The translations under genes were made by a program, and so were the position numbers. From Oscillospiraceae bacterium (GTDB lineage Bacteria; Bacillota; Clostridia; Oscillospirales; Oscillospiraceae): DNA of 36,694 nucleotides. The notes below the pieces were generated by a model, which was not told the origin of the DNA, searched no databases, and saw only the letters and a program-made list of their open reading frames with translations. Below are positions 33,901 to 36,694 of the stretch, one piece after another; the stretch's first letter is position 1; each line of letters starts with the position of its first letter. The DNA is taken from contig JAFQCV010000011.1 in the NCBI GenBank assembly GCA_017416325.1, forward strand, positions 1 through 36,694. Reading direction: 5' to 3'.

Positions 33901-34138
33901 GGTCGGTCAGAACGGCGAGACCGGCGAGCTGGTGCTTACTGTGACAAAGGACGGCAAGGCTATTGCCGAGCAGTTGACCTTCACCAATGTTTTGAACGAG
34001 GTCAGCGATTCGGGCGATGTACCGCCCAAGACCGGCGATGATACGGTGATCGGCGGATGGCTTATGGCAATGTGCATCAGCGCGGTAGCGATGCTGGCTG
34101 TGCTGGTCATTGACCGCAAGAGATCGATCCAGAGATAA
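27905..34138 (+). CDS. Giant surface protein, C-terminal part: DUF5979-like, eleven pilin-type domains, cell-wall anchor
   Basis: These 2077 codons continue the VWA protein frame; the ATG at 27905 is only the first methionine after the TAG and has no ribosome site, so independent translation is doubtful. After about 300 residues of mixed beta sequence come two DUF5979-like domains (FSLTKDMVQG...YTIEENVPEGYRL; LLITKTVTYE...YTVEELVDAG). Eleven Spy0128/FctA-like domains of about 120-155 residues then span 29585-33999. Each keeps a Lys near the start, a Glu in Y-x-v-x-E and an Asn in F-x-N-x-Y, the triad of Lys-Asn isopeptide bonds in pilins. The C-terminus is VPPKTGDDT, a hydrophobic helix and basic DRKRSIQR: a sorting signal in which LPxTG reads PPKTG. 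No sortase is in the window. Expected role: rigid surface stalk or fimbria-like adhesin. Confidence 0.82.
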   Translation: MLGATTDSQTAHASDLLYVSIQVAKKITEVSGKRTIEANTPQTVTFRIPAGLLPTVTYQISVEADAGDEITAATPAKIVYNAAQPIRLVYEVGVHSQLTPENIEEFIRPGYQAKDNQGNYYLYTNAWNWEGADLQDWKDESTHPKMGDAVLQDTSKNAITYAYFEPGEDNEHYYFPEDALIYTKTGNSYTPYTGSGRPDGTYYYKHLVYTATADPGEEVTAVIEERYVELSEKALELAQPTDGANTWYVPEGTMHRNMHDHNRDKSEMGGNITGSFFAINHQLVDIAVNGDSSHHYELVYMGNNGRVTYSPAQGFSLTKDMVQGETAEGQTFSFTAAITGDSDNLVIVTQNGVSTEKALNSGVLELTLKAGETVTVTGLSVGATYTIEENVPEGYRLSNIAAVTGATVSGKQVSNTVEENAVQAYTYYNAIQYYGSLLITKTVTYEKNSKPAEANTKQFPVKLTLTGMGGQKVYIDGEAQTLDANGSYTFSILDGQAINVTGIPEGTEYTVEELVDAGRIPQGFGANSGYVAADGQYTFTGTIVRNDIRAAAIQNTYTPADVVLKDEEPKIDIDVNKNLKGTYPNWSFDFVLKKYDGNGWVEVKVDGNTVGTTATEAAPNPTIDLKGVTLDTVGVHYFRVEEVIPEEQTLGMIYDRTFHDFKITVVDDLTGQLKIQSIEPVQHAEVAAPTDPNGDGKAELWNITAKFNNEFIADSTKLTIQANKELYNITTGNEVKMDLEDGQFSFTLYDADHNFENLAERETSRNGIAGQIIFKSIPYEYTDNGQEKTYYYVIKENPYGVNGYEIDDSEYRIKVTVKQVGNGSGGSMLSITEVKVWKKGEAEPTQGITLTAGNILNGDTIQFKNTYEAAKATATIRGTKYVRNETPGVSSTDMAAEDGLFRFTLAAKDNAPMPNGSATVTNTGSTFSFPEITYDKVGTYSYTVTEEAVAAPGYRKDATVHNVTVRVTDNGQGELSATVLYDGQASQNGAVFTNTYKAEAVADVVIRGDKTLLVDAQKFTRTLKAGEFTFELTKPDRTTERVTNDANGDFSFAALWFDTLGTYVYTVKEVGAGTVKDGVTYDTASYEVTVTVTDTDLDGKLEANVAYQKVTPQGTENATTAAFVNSYAATKVPVRLTAHKYLNGIRDLEANEFRFTMSKPGDATFVPQQKWNEEDGTVTFDLMEFDTVGTYVYTIVEDMVDKNGQPIASQNGEYFHNGVHYSQITYTVTVEVVDNGFGALVAHVTSEDNHGNELPVQFFNRYETESVKVNLTGENGKLGGKTLEDKTGNKDLSDFDFRFVLTDAAGNEIETVSDNDVNGFKFTEIEFTEPGDYVYYIHESNTQVEGVIYDTAVFEVTVKVTDDGVGHLHAVWSYIKHTTAPDGTPNSETVNEIAFANTYEADPAAISIVGNKTLTNKTPGMNDAAMATPAGKFFFKLTALNGAPLAQGNTTGYEIVSNAPDGSFTFTNIPFTKEGVFEYTITEEAPQMAGVTKDGTTHKIQVTVTDNGGQLVVAISYDDQPVTGNAVQTEFHNEYLAKPVTNIVLSGSKELEGGITLNPGDFSFKLTKSGEYSETVANNGFGKFTFSALSFDKPGTYTYQINEVGGGTVKDGIAYDGKTITVDIVVEDNGEGQLIAKVGGTQITTYDVGSFKNVYSAQPVTVNLTGKNDKDGVKTLNDKTSLVDKTLNDFTFKFVLTDEEGKVLETVSDNGSGFNFADITYDKPTEAVYYILEQNENVPGVTYDTAKYKVTVKVTDNKLGQLEAELIYEKLGQDNHYEKVDEISFANTYEAKKTSVTFAGNKSFLGGRDLKTGEFSFVLKDAQGVPLETVKNDANGKFTFTAIEYTQEGTYVYGLTEVAGTDSMVTYDDTEYVLTVTVKDVAGELVATTEITADGEPAQSYGFTNIFTPANVGTSITVKKILQNNTDKVMGLDGFAFNLYCVEANKTVSVVSGTDGLAKFDLQFTSADAGKTYTYRLYERKGSVAGMLYSNVVHEIKVVVGQNGETGELVLTVTKDGKAIAEQLTFTNVLNEVSDSGDVPPKTGDDTVIGGWLMAMCISAVAMLAVLVIDRKRSIQR
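29585..33999 (+). repeat. Eleven tandem FctA/Spy0128-like coding repeats
   Basis: Approximate units are 29585-30036, 30037-30510, 30511-30897, 30898-31290, 31291-31698, 31699-32104, 32105-32514, 32515-32874, 32875-33274, 33275-33636 and 33637-33999. Units 3 and 7 share TPG-x-DxxMA, units 4 and 8 share GTVKDG(V/I)xYD, and units 6 and 9 share NLTG, KTL, F(K/R)FVLTD and ETVSDN. This points to duplication of a block of several domains. Confidence 0.75.
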
Positions 34139-34149
34139 TTTACAAAATG

Positions 34150-34176
34150 GGGCTGTTGCTTTACGGCAACAGCCCC
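34150..34176 (+). terminator. Hairpin after the giant surface-protein gene
   Basis: GGGGCTGTTGC and GCAACAGCCCC form an 11-bp stem with a short loop, 11 bases after the stop. It is flanked by A runs rather than T on the plus strand, so it is a weak intrinsic terminator in the gene's direction. Confidence 0.5.
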
Positions 34177-34437
34177 AAAAATATACCCAGTGAAATGACA
34201 GGTGGGAGAAATGTTTGGGGGATTGCCACGGGTTTCTACGAAACCCTCGCAATGACAGGATGGTGGGAGAAGTGTTTGGGGGACTGGAACGCTTTGGGAC
34301 TTGACAATCCCTCAGTCATATTGCCTAAAATCGGCAATATGACAGCTCCCTTTACACAAGGGAGCCGTTTCGCTGCGGGTCGCACTTCGCCCCTGCGGGA
34401 GGGCCGTAGGGAGGGCAGGAGTAGATTCAACCGGGTC

Positions 34438-34457
34438 GGCGGACTCATGAGTCCGCC
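34438..34457. repeat. Perfect palindrome GGCGGACTCATGAGTCCGCC
   Basis: A 20-base perfect palindrome, a sibling of 18748-18767. Confidence 0.7.
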
Positions 34458-34507
34458 CTGCGGAATGGCGGTGGGGGTGTAGGGAATGCATTTATACATT
34501 CCGAAAA

Positions 34508-34650
34508 GGCGGAACGGATAAATCTGTTCCCTACGAGAAGGACGGAGGTTGGTGGGTGGACGGCGGAACGGATAAATCCGTTCCCTACGAGAAGGACGGA
34601 GGTTGGTGAGTGGACGGCGGGACGGGAGACCCGTCCCCTACGGAGGGGCC
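34508..34650. repeat. 54-base tandem repeat, two close copies and one diverged
   Basis: Units start at 34508, 34562 and 34616. Each opens with GGCGG(A/G)ACGG and contains a small inverted repeat (GAACGGATAAATCCGTTC in unit 2), then CCCTACGAGAAGGACGGAGG. The first two differ at a few bases; the third keeps the hairpin as GGGACGGGAGACCCGTCCC. Confidence 0.75.
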
Positions 34651-34798
34651 TGCCCAGGTGGTGTGGATAGCTGTAAAAGCTATGCTAAATTGTTATGTAA
34701 CCCCCGAATTGTGAGTTTTTGTAAATACTGGAATAGATTTGGACAATATCCACAAAACGCGACTGCTTTTTTTGGTTATTCAACAGGGCTTTTTTGGC

Positions 34799-34827
34799 TT
34801 TACTTTCTGGGATTACCGCGTTATAAT
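34799..34827 (+). promoter_or_regulatory. Promoter of the terminal surface-protein gene
   Basis: TTTACT (34799-34804), 17 bases and a perfect TATAAT (34822-34827). The leader of about 85 bases contains a CTGCCC-11-GGGCAG hairpin (about 34853-34875) and ATGC-GTA-GCAT; no known riboswitch class is recognised. Confidence 0.6.
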
Positions 34828-34919
34828 TTTTATATATTGTATACGCAGAGGCCTGCCCATTGCCGTTTCGGGCAGACGATGCGTAGCATTATAAAAAATT
34901 TTTTGAGAGGTGTGAAAAA

Positions 34920-36694
34920 ATGAAGCGATTCAAAAGAGTAAGCGCCTTCCTTGTGGCGCTTGCGCTGATCGTGGGACTGGCTCCTGCGGGGCTATTCTCC
35001 GTTCAGTCTTCCGCGACAGCTCCATCTAAAGATGATGGAAAGACCTATCTGCATGCTGTCTGGGAAAATAAAGACGTTGGCTTGGGAATCAAATGGGACG
35101 GTAATCCCGACAGCTATCCCATGACTGTTCAGCTGGCCGACGGCGTGATGATGGGCGCATCCTGGAACGAGACCTATCTGTACCTGTCAGTCAATACCGA
35201 TGAGGTTTATGAACTGAAGGTAAACGGCAAGAACGTTAGCAGATATCCTTATGATAAGTACCCTGATAACGAATTTGCCGCAAATTTTGATGAGTACCGA
35301 ATCAGACTGGATGCTGCTGTCTCCAGCCTGGAGTCCGGTGTTAACACAGTGACGGTAAAGCTGACTGAAACGGCCGAAGAGCAGACCTTGTACCTGATCT
35401 TTGATAACAATAACTATACAAAATATGAGATTGCCGTCAGCGGTAATCTTGCAAGTGCTGTGGAAGATAATGCATATGCCGCTACATTCGGGGGCGAGAC
35501 AGCTGGCAACTCCTATATGACAGCGGACGGGTCTTCTCTGACTCCCAGCCTGAATAACACCACGGTTGTTGAGCTTGACATTGACATCGATTCTCTGAAC
35601 GCTGGCTATGCCCTTGATGCATCTGTTGGTAAGAATGTTCGCTATGTTACCATGGGTGTCAACATTCAGGTGATGGATGAGCTTGTTGCGCTGAACGGAA
35701 CTATTCCGACAGAAGCGTTTGTTTTCGGTTTTACAAAGGATAAGACCACTGGGAATTTCTATTTCCAGAGCGCTGTAAGCACTGGCACCGGTACATTCAC
35801 CAGCAGCGATGTGCTTTTGTCCGAAACAGTGGGCGGTTTCTACCATGTTCGGGTAGAGTACACCTATGCTCCTGACGCCAATGGAGAAGTTTCTCGCGAT
35901 TCCGTAGTTTCCGCAAAGTATTATCTTAACGGAAAGCTGATCGATGCATGTGAGAATGTTAGAGTATCCTGCGGTACTACTAAAATGGCGGCTTCCCTGA
36001 AGGGTGTCAGACTGTATACCTCCAAATTGGATAATAATGTTACCGTATCTAACATCTCTGTTTCCTACAGCGATCCTGCGGCTCTGGCAACGCTGGAAGA
36101 AACTGTTGCTGCAAACTACTGCACGAAGCAGGGCCACACCGCTCCTGAGAGCGCTACCTGTCAAGTGCAGGGCGAGTGCACAGTGTGCGGCGAGTTGGTC
36201 TACGGTGACCACGCTTGGAACGATGCGACCTGCACCGCTCCCAAGACCTGCTCCGTCTGCGGCGCTGAAGAAGGCGAAGTAGGCGACCACGACCTGACTA
36301 AGGTTGATGCAAACGGCGCTACCTGCGAAGCAGACGGTAACGTAGAGTACTGGCACTGCTCCGTTTGTGAGAAGAACTTCGACGCCGAGGGCGAAGAAAT
36401 TGCTGACGTCACCGTAAAGGGCGACCATGACCTGGAAAAGGTTGAGGCCAATGCACCCACTTGCGAAGCAGACGGTAACGTAGAGTACTGGCACTGCTCC
36501 GTTTGTGAGAAAAACTTCAACGCCGAGGGCGAAGAAATTGCTGACGTAACTATCGCCGGCGGCCATGAGCTGGAAAAGGTTGAGGCCAATGCACCCACTT
36601 GCGACGCAGCCGGTAACGTAGAGTACTGGCACTGCTCCGTTTGTGAGAAGAACTTCGACGCCGAGGGCGAAGAAATTGCTGACGTAACTATCGC
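34920..36694 (+). CDS. Secreted cysteine-rich repeat surface protein (3' end outside window)
   Basis: An open frame of 591 codons running off the right edge. GAGAGG lies 9 bases before the ATG. The N-terminus is a Sec signal (MKRFKRVSAFLVALALIVGLAPAG, cleavage near QSSATA). Residues 40-170 (YLHAVWENKDVGLGIKWDG ... WNETYLYLSV) look like a beta-rich CBM9/DOMON-like domain. Residues about 190-385 resemble a LamG/concanavalin-type domain (GGFYHVRVEYTY, KYYLNGKLID, GVRLYTSKLD). From about 400 come CxxC units (CTVCGELVYGDHAWNDATC, CSVCGAEEGEVGDHDL), then 46-residue repeats with TCEADGNVEYWHCSVCEKNF. The C-terminus and anchor are not visible. Carbohydrate or matrix binding is a plausible role by domain type only. 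Confidence 0.85.
   Translation, partial: MKRFKRVSAFLVALALIVGLAPAGLFSVQSSATAPSKDDGKTYLHAVWENKDVGLGIKWDGNPDSYPMTVQLADGVMMGASWNETYLYLSVNTDEVYELKVNGKNVSRYPYDKYPDNEFAANFDEYRIRLDAAVSSLESGVNTVTVKLTETAEEQTLYLIFDNNNYTKYEIAVSGNLASAVEDNAYAATFGGETAGNSYMTADGSSLTPSLNNTTVVELDIDIDSLNAGYALDASVGKNVRYVTMGVNIQVMDELVALNGTIPTEAFVFGFTKDKTTGNFYFQSAVSTGTGTFTSSDVLLSETVGGFYHVRVEYTYAPDANGEVSRDSVVSAKYYLNGKLIDACENVRVSCGTTKMAASLKGVRLYTSKLDNNVTVSNISVSYSDPAALATLEETVAANYCTKQGHTAPESATCQVQGECTVCGELVYGDHAWNDATCTAPKTCSVCGAEEGEVGDHDLTKVDANGATCEADGNVEYWHCSVCEKNFDAEGEEIADVTVKGDHDLEKVEANAPTCEADGNVEYWHCSVCEKNFNAEGEEIADVTIAGGHELEKVEANAPTCDAAGNVEYWHCSVCEKNFDAEGEEIADVTI
36285..36694 (+). repeat. 138-base tandem coding repeats (46 residues)
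   Basis: Units start at 36285, 36423 and 36561, the third cut by the window end. Units 2 and 3 are almost identical in DNA, including synonymous positions, which indicates recent duplication or gene conversion. Each unit has three cysteines (TC, HC, VC). Confidence 0.9.

Larger units (their letters stand above)
34139..34919. repeat. Repeat-rich intergenic region without genes
   Basis: No coding sequence is supported. After the hairpin there are two copies of a GTGGGAGAA(A/G)TGTTTGGGGGA string (about 34202 and 34264). The first is followed by a truncated copy of the 22057-22157 element (GATTGCCAC...TCGCAATGACAGG). Next come the hairpin GCTCCCTT-TACAC-AAGGGAGC near 34346, the palindrome at 34438-34457 and the 54-base tandem repeats. 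The last 250 bases are AT-rich and hold the promoter of the next gene. Confidence 0.65.

Noticed and set aside
29213..34252. Two minus-strand open frames of over 800 codons opposite the pilin repeats
   Set aside because: They mirror the repetitive plus-strand coding sequence; the translations show no family features and no start signals.
34508..34650. CRISPR array
   Set aside because: The repeat unit is 54 bases in direct tandem with no unique spacers, and no cas gene is present.
34834..34919. Riboswitch in the leader of the terminal surface-protein gene
   Set aside because: Only simple hairpins are visible; no conserved core of a c-di-GMP or other known class could be matched.
35187..36632. 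Minus-strand protein of 481 codons at the right end
   Set aside because: It is the complement of the cysteine-rich surface protein gene that starts at 34920, which has a ribosome site, promoter and signal peptide; the apparent repeats in it are those of the plus strand.

Overview
The window looks like a chromosomal segment of a low- to mid-GC Gram-positive anaerobe, most likely a gut Clostridia/Oscillospirales-type bacterium. This is inferred from strong AAGGAGG ribosome binding sites, TTGACA/TATAAT-type promoters with 17-base spacers, GTG and TTG starts, an EpsC-type serine acetyltransferase, a YugP-type membrane peptidase, a COG4100-type PLP enzyme, surface proteins with sorting-type C-termini, and short palindromic intergenic repeats of the kind seen in that group. 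No marker gene fixes the species.

Left edge (1-1790): the 3' part of a tyrosine integrase gene ends next to a tRNA-Pro(TGG) gene whose 3' end faces it, the usual layout of an element inserted at a tRNA gene; the element would lie to the left. Just beyond are two 42-base copies of a tRNA-Pro 5' half with no matching 3' half, about 200 bases apart, and four direct copies of TGTGGTC.

Core region (1788-24211): mostly housekeeping genes. On the minus strand are an AbrB regulator, a PLP lyase-like protein and an EamA transporter (one operon, with a consensus promoter whose -35 box sits in the loop of the preceding terminator), a YugP peptidase and a TIGR01212-type radical SAM protein. On the plus strand a tight cluster encodes a beta-CASP metallo-hydrolase, thioredoxin, a PAP2 phosphatase and dUTPase. 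It is followed by a Na/Pi cotransporter with a PhoU-like tail, a minus-strand ABC exporter, a zinc-ribbon/PpiC membrane protein, a CofE-like ligase, an EF-G-2-like GTPase, a GNAT acetyltransferase, an RsmF-like rRNA methyltransferase and MurA. CysK and CysE are divergent and share a short promoter region, giving the two steps from serine to cysteine.

Accessory surface region (24212-36694): a regulator joining an excisionase-like N-terminus to a LuxR C-terminus precedes a 127-residue cysteine-rich protein of unknown function. Next is a reading frame of 2,666 codons for a secreted VWA protein with two DUF5979-like domains, eleven Spy0128/FctA-like pilin domains and a sorting-type C-terminus. 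One in-frame TAG (27827-27829) interrupts it, although the downstream 2,100 codons are intact. After 780 bases of repeat-rich intergenic DNA, a second secreted protein starts at 34920 and runs off the window. It has a LamG-like region and almost identical 46-residue cysteine-rich repeats. The regulator, the small protein and the two exported proteins are plausibly a surface-adhesion module; that link is inference from gene order.
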